From positions 9,549,632 to 9,613,631 of the forward strand of contig NC_089493.1 in assembly GCF_036850765.1 (NCBI RefSeq): 64,000 bases of DNA, read 5' to 3'. Positions 54,846-64,000 of the stretch are shown here, piece by piece. The notes beneath the pieces are model-generated. The model was not told where the DNA came from and ran no database searches. It saw only the letters and a list, made by a program, of their open reading frames with translations. The position numbers and the translations under genes are program-made. Numbering within the stretch: position 1 is the stretch's first letter; every line of letters starts with the position of its first letter. The DNA comes from Saccopteryx bilineata (lineage: Eukaryota > Chordata > Mammalia > Chiroptera > Emballonuridae).

Positions 54846-56139
54846 CCAAGGGGACCCAGAGCTTAGACAGCGGGGGCTCGGTGGGGCTGAATTGCTGCTG
54901 ACTGGCACTCTTGTGGTTGGATGTGGACCTTCCTTAGTCCAAGCTAGTATTAAAAACCATTTGCATGGTGAGTGTGCACCAACGGGCGAGGAGAAGCTGG
55001 CGGAGGTACTTGTTATTGCATACTAAGTAACAATAATCCCGTGGCACTCCTGGATGGGCTTCTCATTGGCATGGTTGTTCATTGTTGGTCTACCCCACCG
55101 GAATAGATGCTTCAGGATGCTGCTGAGTCCTGGCCACATCCTGAGAACCTGCCCAGGGCTGACTCACAGGAGAAGTGCAGTAAAGGTCTGGCAGTGTGAG
55201 CATGTGTGCGCCCGGAAGCCGGGTCAGCAGTGGGATCAGTCCTGCGTGGAACACATTCACCAGCCTGCAGCCCTGCAGGCACTTCATTTGCAAATTTCAA
55301 GCCCCTGATGGCATCAGAGATAGATTCAGGGTCCAAAGCTTAGCACCAGTGACACCTCCTCCTGGAAGCCTTCCCATCCCCCCTGCCTTGTGCTTCCATG
55401 GCCCATGATAGGGGCTTTTATCATTCCCCCAATTGTGGCAGTCCCCTTCCACAGATGCCAGGCACTCTGGTGATGACCTCAGCGGAGCTCTCATGAGGGA
55501 GTGAGGAGCCACAGGATGGTTACAGCAAAAACAGCAATGACATCTGAATTAAATCCTGACAGGGCCCATCCAGCAGCTGGGCTGAGCCCAGTCTGCAGGG
55601 AGCAGACGCAGGAGACCAGTCAGGAAGCAGCTGTAAGTGACCCTCTCGGCCAGAGATGGTGGTGGCAGTGAGGGTGGGAGGAGAGCCTTGGGTTGTGGGG
55701 TTTTTTTTTTGATGGCACCAGGCTGAGTCCCTGCCCTGTGCCCAGCTCTGCACCAGGAGCCGTGGGAGGGCATAGGCCTGAACGAGACCCAATTTCTGTC
55801 CTCAAGCAGCTCAGAGCCCGGTAAGGAAGACAGAGCCTGGTCTCACCCACAGATCCCAGGAGCTGGGCAGCATGGAAGGACCCTGACCTCGAGCCAGGCA
55901 GACCTGGGAGGCACCCTCTCTCCCCTCCACGCAGTGGGGTTTCCACAAATGGGTCTGGGGACACCCTTACCCGCTGCCCAGCCTTCCTCTATGACAGATG
56001 CTGCCGTGGGCGGGCTTAGGATGTCTGGTGGCAAGGTCAGGGCCACGCTGCCCTTTGGAGTAATTGAAGATGACAACGGTATTTTGTGTCTCGGGGAAGC
56101 TGGGGGAGATCAAAGGAGGCACGGAGGAGCTGCTGCGAC

Positions 56140-56240
56140 AGGCAGGAATTCCCTGGCAAATGCCACCAATTACCGAAAATTGGCGGCAGTTATGGCCATT
56201 ACCATGAAGGGCGGCCTGGCTTCTTCCAAACGGCTGCCGA
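56140..56240. promoter_or_regulatory. Candidate regulatory block with E2F-like inverted pair
   Basis: GCCACCAATT (56162-56171) and AATTGGCGGC (56178-56187) form 10-bp inverted arms with one mismatch around ACCGAA. Each arm carries a (T)TGGCGG-type E2F-like core. The block continues with CAGTTATGGCCATTACCATG and lacks repeat character. Confidence 0.3.
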
Positions 56241-56879
56241 GGTGCATTTCTGACAGCGGTCCCCTGCAGGATGGTGGGAGGGCAGAGAGTTCCAGGGTTC
56301 CACCTAACACCACTGGGCTTCGGCCACATGACTGGCCCAGAGACAAGCAGAGGGGAGTCTGGGAATGTTCTCCGGGCAAATAGGAGGCAGGGATCCCAGA
56401 AAAAATATGTAGGGAGAGAAACTGAACGCTAGCGACCAGCAAGGGAAATAACGATGAGCTCAGGGCTCTGTCTGGCTCTGAGTGCAGCTGGGCCTTGGCA
56501 CAGAAGTGGGCATTGGCCCTCTGCCCTCTGGGCACAGGTATAGCTGGTGTGCCAGAGGAAGGCCTTACATTGGTCCTGAGAACAAAACATAGGAAATCTC
56601 AAGGTTGCAGAACCCTGAGCCAAGCTATAGGGCTCTGCTGGTGTCTAACGCCCACTCACTGCCTTTATGTCCTGGCAGTGACTTTGGGGAGAGGGTTCCG
56701 AGGAAGCTGGCCAGCCAGGAGTGACCTCCACACACACCCCAGAGCAGCACATCAGAATTCCTGCGGGTACCAAGGACGAGGGGCGGGGATGGGAAAGGAG
56801 CAGATATTCCTTCCTGAGAAACTGGATATAATGGAATGACCATCGTCTTTCTCGCCATGAAAAAAAATGAATCTGTCCT

Positions 56880-56965
56880 CTGCCTCCGAAGCCTATCGGT
56901 TGTGTGACCTTAAATGATTACTTAACCTCTCGGAGCCACATCTGAAAAGTGAGAAAAGTAATACT
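56880..56965 (+). mobile_element. MIR SINE remnant
   Basis: Forward MIR: gttgtgtgaccttaaatgat, tacttaacctctcggagcca, catctgaaaagtgagaaaag. Confidence 0.6.
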
Positions 56966-58334
56966 GACATCAGAATCGGAAACTAAGTCATGAACTGTCA
57001 ATAAAAGGCATGGGACAAACTCCTGCTTGGTGATCTTAGAGGGGTCCTCACTCTTCAGCGTCCATCAAAAGCATGCACACTGCTGTCTCTTGTGCTGCCA
57101 GTCAGCTGGTGAATGGGGGTCTAATGCATCGTCAGGAGAGGAAACAATAAAATGGCTTTGTGTTAGGATGCTTTTGGCTGCAAATAACAAGATGCGTAAT
57201 TGACAATGTCTTCAACAATGCGGGTAATACTTGTCTCAGCAGACAGCCGAGGGGAGCTGACGGGGGCTCTTCTGGGGTTGGTTTCACAGTTCAGCAAATC
57301 AAGCATCCAGTTTCCTTTCCTCTCCCGAGTCTCTGCCATCTCCAACCTGCTGTCTCAGCTGGCGCCTAAGGCGATGAAAATGTAGAGCCCTGGCTTTAAA
57401 AGCAGGGATAAAGTGCTCTAAAAGGTATTAAAAGGTAAAATGGTTTCATTTGCTATTTAATGCTGTGCTTCCTAACAAGGGCCCCCAGGTGGCTGAGGGC
57501 CCCTGCTCTGAACTGGGTGTGAGGGCTGCTGGGCTCCTAGGAGCCCAACCACAAGACTAACATTTGGTGATGGTGCTGGGGACTGGAGCACGAGGGGCTG
57601 GAGGCCAGGTGGCTGAGACCATTCCTAGGGAGGGGGAGACCGTGGAAGGCAGGTCCACATGTGGAATAGGGCTCCCAGGCTTCATGCACTCCATTGTCCA
57701 ATCAGACCTCACTTATGAAATACATATTTTAAAAAAATTATTTGGAATTTTAAGACAACTACTACTGAACATCAAACCTCAAGCATGGGGCCCTTTAGAG
57801 CAACTGCACTGGCTACACATGCCCATTAAGCAAGGCCAGCCCCACCCCCAGCCTCCTCTCTGCACCCTCATCTTCATGGATGACATCCACAGAAAGGAAG
57901 AAAGGGGGCTTTACCCACAGCCTCCCAGCCTTTTTCAGGGAAATAAATCTCTCCCTGAAGCCCCCAGGGTCCAATGAGATGAAAGAGACATTTTTATTGT
58001 CATCTTATAGGTCAAATGAGGCCAGGTGGCTACTGGTAGCTGCAAAGGAGTCTGGTAACGTGAGTATCTAGAACTTTGAGCTTCCTTAGGAAGAGGTGGG
58101 CAAGGCAGAAAGAGGCTGGCTATAGCTGCTGTGTAGACGATCAACAGTGCAGCCACAGGTGAGGGTGAGAATTCTTCCTCAGAGCCAGCTCCTGTGACCT
58201 AGATCCACGTAGGCTGATGAGTCAGCAGCAGTAAGGAGTTCAGATCCATTAACCTGAAAGGGAGGGACATGGGAAATTCAGTGGATGCCAAGGAAACACT
58301 GTGCATCAGGTTCCTGGACACTGTATTTCATTCT

Positions 58335-58445
58335 GACCCCAGCCTACGGGCTGGGCAGCCCTAAGCCCAGTTTTTTCAGATTAAGAAACTGAGACTTGCA
58401 GTTTTAAGTAGATTGTCCCGTGTCACGCAGTTATAAGCAAATTAA
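58335..58445 (-). mobile_element. MIR SINE remnant
   Basis: Reverse MIR core: gcccagttttttcagattaa, gaaactgagacttgcagttt, attgtcccgtgtcacgcagt. Confidence 0.55.
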
Positions 58446-58984
58446 GTGCACCTGAACTGTTGAACTGAAGCCTTGGCCGCAGCCCTCACCTGGCCCGGGG
58501 CACGCCGAGGAGGGGCCAGTCTGGGTCTCCTGCCCATAGGGGCTCTCGTGGGGCGGGACTCCCAACCAGGCCGGTGGACTTTCCACAGTGTTTCAAGTCT
58601 TTGCAGGAATGTCACACCTTAGTCAAATATTGCCCCCTTAATAAGTAAAACAAGAAAACCTGCTTCAGGAAGGCCTCCACTTTTGCTTTTAGAAATATGT
58701 GATGACTTGAGGACTTGAATAGCGCGACAGTTGGCTGCGGGGATATAAAGATATCTCATTAAATATGACAAAAGCCGGTATGTGGCCTTACCATGTGTGT
58801 GGCTGCAGAAGCCTTCAAGCTTCCATAGTCTGCCTGTACTGAATGTCTTTAAAGCTCTGTTCCAGCACAATGGCCTTCGGGGCAGCCGGGTGACAATGAG
58901 GCCATGGGAGTTTCTGTCACCAGCCTTTGCTGTCCCGCACCTCCCAACTAAGGCCCTCCACATGGCAGGACCACCCAAGGACAG

Positions 58985-59110
58985 CCCTGTGGCATGGTGG
59001 GAAGAGCGCTGGCCTGGCAGCCTGAGGTGCAGAACCCCATCTCAACTCTGCCACTCACAAGCTGGGTGACCTTGAGGAGTCATTTCCTGTGTCAGAGCTT
59101 AGGGGATGCA
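58985..59110 (+). mobile_element. MIR SINE fragment
   Basis: Forward MIR head: ctgtggcatggtgggaagag, cgctggcctggcagcctgag, tctgccactcacaagctggg, tgaccttgaggagtcatttc. Confidence 0.7.
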
Positions 59111-60345
59111 AGGCACAGACAGAAACCAGTCTGGCTACTGTATGCAGAAAAGAGAAGGCTCAAGAGGGGCTCAGAATTGAAAGGAGGTGAAGGACCAGAC
59201 AGGCTAGGGCTGCTGGGGGTGCGATGGGGCTGGGTGGGGGTCCAGGCACGGGAACCAACAAGAAGTCTCCTTAGCGCCCTACTCCTGCCCCTCCTGCCTC
59301 CAGGGGCAGATCAGCTATTCTTAGTGCATTTGGCCCTTTGCTTGAGATAGGCACTGCAGGGACTGGGAGGGAGAGCCTCTAGTGGGCTGAGCTGGGTCCC
59401 AGACCCCCTCCCTGGCCGGAGGACGGGGGCACCACCCAGCCCACCGTGGGGAGAAGGCAGTTTCCGCAAATAAGTCAGGGCAATATGAGCAGGAGGAGTG
59501 CAACTGTTGTCGGACAGGAAAAATGAACACATGTCCATTGCCCGTCCCCCTTCTGCCGACTCAGTTTCCTCTTCTATAGAATGGGGACAATGATGCCCAT
59601 CCAACCAGAAGGTGGTGTCGAGTCAGTGCACCTGTGTGGGCCTGGCATGGGGTGTCAGCAGCTGTTGGCGTCATGCCCACAGGGCAGCGCAAGGAGACCA
59701 TCCTTTATATGGCTGACCGCTGCACTAGTTGGATGGCCATGCCCTTGGAACTGGACAAGGACGGCAGCTTGTTTGAGTTCAGAACGTACTTCCTTCCACG
59801 AGGAAAGGAGTGGGTCATACCGACATCCATTCTCACTACTGCTCACAGCGGCCCGTTTTCCAGATGGGAACCGGGCCACAGGGAAGCTCGCTCATCGTGG
59901 GCATCGCTAGGTCCAGCTGAGGTCTATGGGGCGCCGAGTCACGGTGGCTGTCACAGTTCCCGGCCGCGCTGCACGTCCAAAGGGAGCGTCCTAATTCACT
60001 GGCATCTGCCGGGGGACACCACACCCTCCCCAGGGGCCTCGTGCGGAATTCCTCAGTGAGTCTCACGCTCCCTGGCCCTCCAGATGGCTCTGCTTTTCCT
60101 CTGAGAGTGTTCTGTGGATTCATTCACTTGGAGTCATTTTGGGGGTGAACAAGTTACCAGATGCTGGCATGCAGCCTCCCCCTCACTCTTCCTGAAAGGT
60201 AAGAAGCCTTAATTTTTGCTTTTCTTAAATACTAACGGTTCTGGGGGTGGGAGGACACGTAAAATCAAAAGGAAATTATGGGCCGCGTGCAGACGGTTCC
60301 TAGTTTCCAGATGCATGTCAGCCGGCCTCCGGAAACCCTTTTGAC

Positions 60346-60370
60346 GGGGGGGGGGGGGGGGGGGGGGGGG
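60346..60370 (+). repeat. Uninterrupted G25 run
   Basis: Twenty-five consecutive G, flanked by TTTTGAC and ACATCCGG. Possible length error in assembly. Confidence 0.9.
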
Positions 60371-60795
60371 ACATCCGGCAGAGAATTAGCAAGAACTCTG
60401 CCTCTTCACGGGGGACCCTCACTGGATTTATCAGCTTTTAAGAAACAATTCCCCCATCACTGCTGGTTAAAATGATCATCAATTTTCAAGGAAAGGTGTT
60501 ACTGAAGTTTGGCCACGTGGCCTCACTGGACAAGATCACCCTTTCTCAGACCGTCTGCCTTTCTGTCCTTCCCAACTTAGGCACAACTTTGTGGGAGGGA
60601 GCCAGCCTTCCTTCTTGAGTGGTCAGCCTCTGTCAGTTGACAAGAGCAAGGGTCCTCCTGGCAAAGACCTCCAGGGGCAGAAGAGTCATGTCTATAGGAC
60701 TGTGGGTCAGGAATGGGGTTACAGATCTTTTTTTCCTGAGGCCTCACCTGGAAACTCTGAGAACTATGCTAACCCTCCCCCAACCACAAACAGCC
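60371..60795. other. Intergenic unique sequence
   Basis: No gene or repeat recognised between the G run and the next SINE. Confidence 0.5.
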
Positions 60796-61136
60796 TTTTT
60801 TTTTTTTTTTTTTTTTACAGGGACAGAGAAAGAGTCAGAGAGAGGGACAGACTGGGACAGACAGACAGGAACAGAGAGAGATGAGAAGCATCAATCATCA
60901 GTTTTTCATTGTGACACCTTAGTTGTTCATTGATTGCTTTCTCATATGTGCCTTGACCGTGGGCCTTCAGCAGACCGAGTAACCCCTTGCTCGAGCCAGC
61001 AACCTTGGGTCCAAGCTGGTGAGCTTTTGCTCAAACCGGATGAGCCTGCACTCAAACTGGCGACCTCGGGGTCTCGAATCTGGGTCCTCTGCATCCCAGT
61101 CCAACGCTCTATCCACTGCGCCACTGTCTGGTCAGG
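60796..61136 (-). mobile_element. tRNA-derived bat SINE, same family as 26599
   Basis: Reverse copy. It starts with a T22 run (poly(A) tail on -), then gggacagagaaagagtcaga, catcaatcatcagtttttca, ttgggtccaagctggtgagc, the B-box complement GGGGTCTCGAATC, and ends CGCCACTGTCTGGTCAGG. Target duplication ACAAACAGCC/ACAAACCGCC. The same insertion unit as 26599-26944 but in the opposite direction. Confidence 0.93.
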
Positions 61137-61604
61137 TACAAACCGCCTTCTTATGAGTTTCTTTCATCGGCTAGTAGTTCACAGCTGTGTGCATTCTTAA
61201 CAGCCACACAAGTTGGGGTGCATGCAAATTGCAACCTGTAAAAGCAAAGAGAACTTGGACATGTGAGTAGGCCCAGGTGTCTGGGGCTGCAAGTTCTCTG
61301 CCGTCTGTTTACCAAAGACTTGCTGAGGCTGGAGGAAGACGTGGATGGCTTTCTAGCAAGCGAGGAACGGGGGAAGTGAACGGTCATGCAGCGCCCATCG
61401 GTCCCGTTCATGCTCCGTGGAAAGCTCTGTTCATGTTGACCTAACGGGTTAGTTATATTGTGGTGTTCTGTAAGCCCAAAAGCAGACTACTGATAAGATT
61501 CATTCTATAGTCAGAGCTGAACATGCCCTTGCCAGTCGTGGTGTTGTGAGCTGGGGACAGATGAGAAAGGAGAGTAATGCAAGAGCAAGGATCTGTTTGT
61601 TCAT

Positions 61605-61790
61605 TCATTTATCACTCATTCATTTCCCTGACCAACTTTCACTGAAGGCCTACTAAGTGCCAGGCTGCATTCTGGCATCCAGCAATGGGCAAGACAGACA
61701 AGATTCCTGAGCCCAAGGAGCTGTACCTTAGGGAGCAGGAAGGAGAGAGAAAACACCAGAAAGAAATAACTAATGCCAGCTCGCGAGGAG
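61605..61790 (+). mobile_element. Ancient LINE-type fragment (family uncertain)
   Basis: ttcattcatttatcactcat, gaaggcctactaagtgccag, gctgcattctggcatccagc, aatgggcaagacagacaaga. Confidence 0.55.
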
Positions 61791-61929
61791 ACCGGGGGTA
61801 GTGAGGCAGGAACGGACTTCTTACTGCAGGTTAACGCGCATGGATGTTACAGGCACAGAGACACACGTGTGTGTAGAGTCCAGTTCCACCGGGCAGTCAG
61901 GACAGGGAAAGCTTCCTAAAAATAAGTAC

Positions 61930-62112
61930 CTTTTTGAACATCGATTATGTGGCAGAAGTTATGTCATGTGCTTGATGTGTGTCTTCTCTAACCCGGACAA
62001 CAACCATGAGGTAATAAGCATCGTTGTCTTACTTTGGAGATGGGGAAAACTGAGGTTCAGAGAAGTTGAGCCTCTTAGGCAAAATCACACAGCACAGTGA
62101 GTATGGGTTTCA
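61930..62112 (-). mobile_element. MIR SINE
   Basis: Reverse MIR: acatcgattatgtggcagaa, ggacaacaaccatgaggtaa, tggggaaaactgaggttcag, agaagttgagcctcttaggc. Confidence 0.72.
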
Positions 62113-62624
62113 GGCTAGTCTGTCCTGATAGGCATGGGCTGTCCAGCCTCTCTTTCCGTCGAGGTGGTCAGGCCTGAGTGGAGTCTTGGAAGATGTGTAG
62201 GTGTTTACCTGTGAGCGGTGGCCAAGGGGGGGAAGGAAAGGTAGCAGAGGGCCCGTCAGGTGAGCGACTGCGGGAGTGCGAAGCTGGCTGGTGTGGCCCT
62301 GCAGAGCGCGGTGCAGCGCGGGGTGGGAGGTGAGGCCAGAGGGCCTGGTCGGAGCAGGGGCCGGTCTTCAGCAAGGGGGCTGGGAGGGGATGAGGTGGGG
62401 GGCAGGGTGGAATATGAGCGGGTCCCTCCCAATCTCAGCCACCTGGGCCTGTTCCCCGCAGGGTTCCGGTTCCTCAGCTGCAGGGAGGAGGCTGCAGGTA
62501 GCAAGGTGTACAGCACAGCTCCACTGCAACGTCATGGGGAGCCCTTAGGAAGGGGCTGACCCACTCATCTTCCTCCCCTGTGAAGTGGGGGACAAGGGGT
62601 CCCAGTGAGCTGCTGCTTTTAAAA

Positions 62625-63220
62625 TAGACTTTATTTTTTAGAGCAGATTTAGATTCACAAATGAATGAAATGGAAATCCCACAGATTGCTTACCTCTTGC
62701 CCATTTAGCCCCACACCCACTCTCAACTCTCCTACTCCTCGCAGTGGTATGTCTGTTAAAATCAATGAACCAACACTGACAACTTTCTCACCCAGAGCCC
62801 ATAGTCTACAGCAGGGTTCACTCTTGGTGCTGTACATCCTCTGGGTTTGGAGAGATGTGTAATGACATGTGTCCACCATCATGCACCGTTCAGAGTAGCT
62901 GCACCGCCCTGAAAACCCTCTGTGCTCACCTACCCCACCCCCGCCCCGCCCTGCCCCACCCCGCCCCCAGCCCCTGGCAACCACTGACCTGTTGACTGTC
63001 TCCATGGTTTTGCCTTTTCCAGGAAGTCACACTGCTGGACGCCTACAGTCTGTAACCTTTCAGACTGGCTTCTTTCACTTATTAACACGCATTTAGGTTT
63101 CCCTGAGGTCTTCTCATGGCTCGATAGCTCATTTCCTTTTCTAGTGCCGAATAATATTCCATCGTCAGGATGCGCCTCCGTTTGTTTATCTGCTCCCCAT
63201 GGTGAGTTCTCAAGAATGCC
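62625..63220 (-). mobile_element. L1 LINE 3' region, antisense
   Basis: Antisense L1 phrases: tttagagcagatttagattc, gttcactcttggtgctgtac, gtgtaatgacatgtgtccac, cccctggcaaccactgacct, ggttttgccttttccaggaa, ggcttctttcacttattaac, cgaataatattccatcgtca. Non-coding remnant. Confidence 0.9.
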
Positions 63221-64000
63221 ATACAGAAAAAGCATCGAGAATTGTTTCTGGCACATAGTAGGGACACAGAAAGGACCACCTGCTGTTCTTCAGGGTATGT
63301 GACAATCACCCTACAGGGCAGTGTCACTCTGAAGCACGTGCAACCCTCTTCTGAAGGAGGACCCTGAGTGAGGGCTGCATCCTGGTTGAGAGCAGGTGAC
63401 ATAGGTCAGGTCGAAGCTGTGGCCAGAGCGCTCCTCGGAAGGCCTGAGGCCCCTGAGATGACAGGAGGCTTGAACTTGGTTCACACAGACAGGAAGGCCT
63501 ATGATGTCCCAGTCCCTGGGCTCATTTCTTGCACAGGGCTCATTTTACCCCTGAGGAGGTATTTGCAACATCCCTCATGCTAGTTAATCAGAGGCCCGGA
63601 TGCTAGTTTAGCAAAGCCGCATTTGAAGTTCGCTGTGATTCCTGATTGTGTTACTCCAAACACCGCCCCATACATCTCCAGCAGTCTCCACTGAAGCACA
63701 GTTCTAAAGGCGGGCACAGACATGCGACAGGTTTATTATGGAGTGGCTGTCATGCTGTGTCCCCTCCCTCCCGGTCTCATCCCCTGAGAAAGGGTCACAG
63801 CCCTGGAAAGCTGGGTGTGGAGGTGGTAAGGAGGGGCTGGGGAGGCAGTCAGGAAGGACAGGGTGTGACAGAAAGGACATTGCCTCAGTTGGGATTCTCA
63901 GGCTGCTCCAAGTTGTTGTGTGAACTTGGAAATCCCTTCCCCTCTTGAGAATCGGGCTGATTTGTTCTTTGAACAAGTGGGCTGGGCTCATCCTGACCTT
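63221..64000. other. Intergenic unique sequence to window edge
   Basis: No gene or repeat recognised. Frames are short and overlapping. Confidence 0.5.

Larger units (their letters stand above)
53441..60345. other. Intergenic, mostly unique
   Basis: About 6.9 kb with MIR fragments (53825-53935, 54665-54845, 56880-56965, 58335-58445, 58985-59110), an L2-like stretch (55270-55460) and a candidate regulatory block at 56140-56240. Open frames reach about 150 codons but overlap in opposite directions, and I see no splice-supported coding sequence. Confidence 0.5.
61137..62624. other. Intergenic, mostly unique
   Basis: Contains an old LINE-type fragment (61605-61790) and a MIR (61930-62110). GC-rich from 62220. 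No gene supported. Confidence 0.5.

Overview
This window is nuclear DNA from a placental mammal, most likely a bat. It is interspersed with MIR, L2, L1, MLT1 (MaLR) and MER5A fragments common to placental genomes. It also carries tRNA-derived SINEs that open with GGCCCTGGC(T/C)GGTTGGCTCAG or GCCTGACCAGGTGGTGGCGCAG, a short TA-flanked mariner-type element and a hAT element with an 8-bp duplication. From memory these are bat families, with a rhinolophoid-like flavour; no search was possible. There is no bacterial, plasmid or CRISPR content.

Only one protein-coding gene is supported: the 3' end of SYNE3 (nesprin-3), on the + strand. Three in-phase coding exons are visible: 681-830 (spectrin-repeat-like helix), 1872-1910 (a 39-nt linker exon) and 10391-10591 (transmembrane segment plus KASH peptide, ending PPPT-stop). 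Together they encode the C-terminal 129 residues. The last intron is 8.5 kb and holds a 1.07-kb ATC/ACC microsatellite. The 3' UTR starts at 10592; its poly(A) site is not certain.

From about 11 kb to 64 kb I find no exon or RNA gene that I can defend. In human the next gene downstream of SYNE3 is CLMN, whose 5' end would lie beyond this window. This tract is GC-rich and unusually full of minisatellites: a 19-bp array (11.4-12.2 kb), a 51-bp array (19.1-20.1 kb), a CpG-rich 36-bp array (25.3-26.0 kb), a C-rich array (39.35-39.7 kb) and a 37/38-bp array (43.5-44.4 kb). GT/CA, CCAT and purine tracts lie between them. The 51-bp and 36-bp arrays and the ATC array leave long open frames on both strands. 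These are by-products of repeat periods divisible by three, not genes.

The rest is interspersed repeats plus unique sequence. Some unique blocks look like candidate regulatory elements (for example 4.6-4.9, 28.7-28.9, 37.7-37.9 and 56.1-56.2 kb). The most interesting observations are a bat SINE with three CTCF-core-like motifs spaced exactly 22 bp apart (23299-23357), a 19-bp satellite resembling a tRNA D-arm, and the paired mariner-type elements. I did not find a new multi-gene system.
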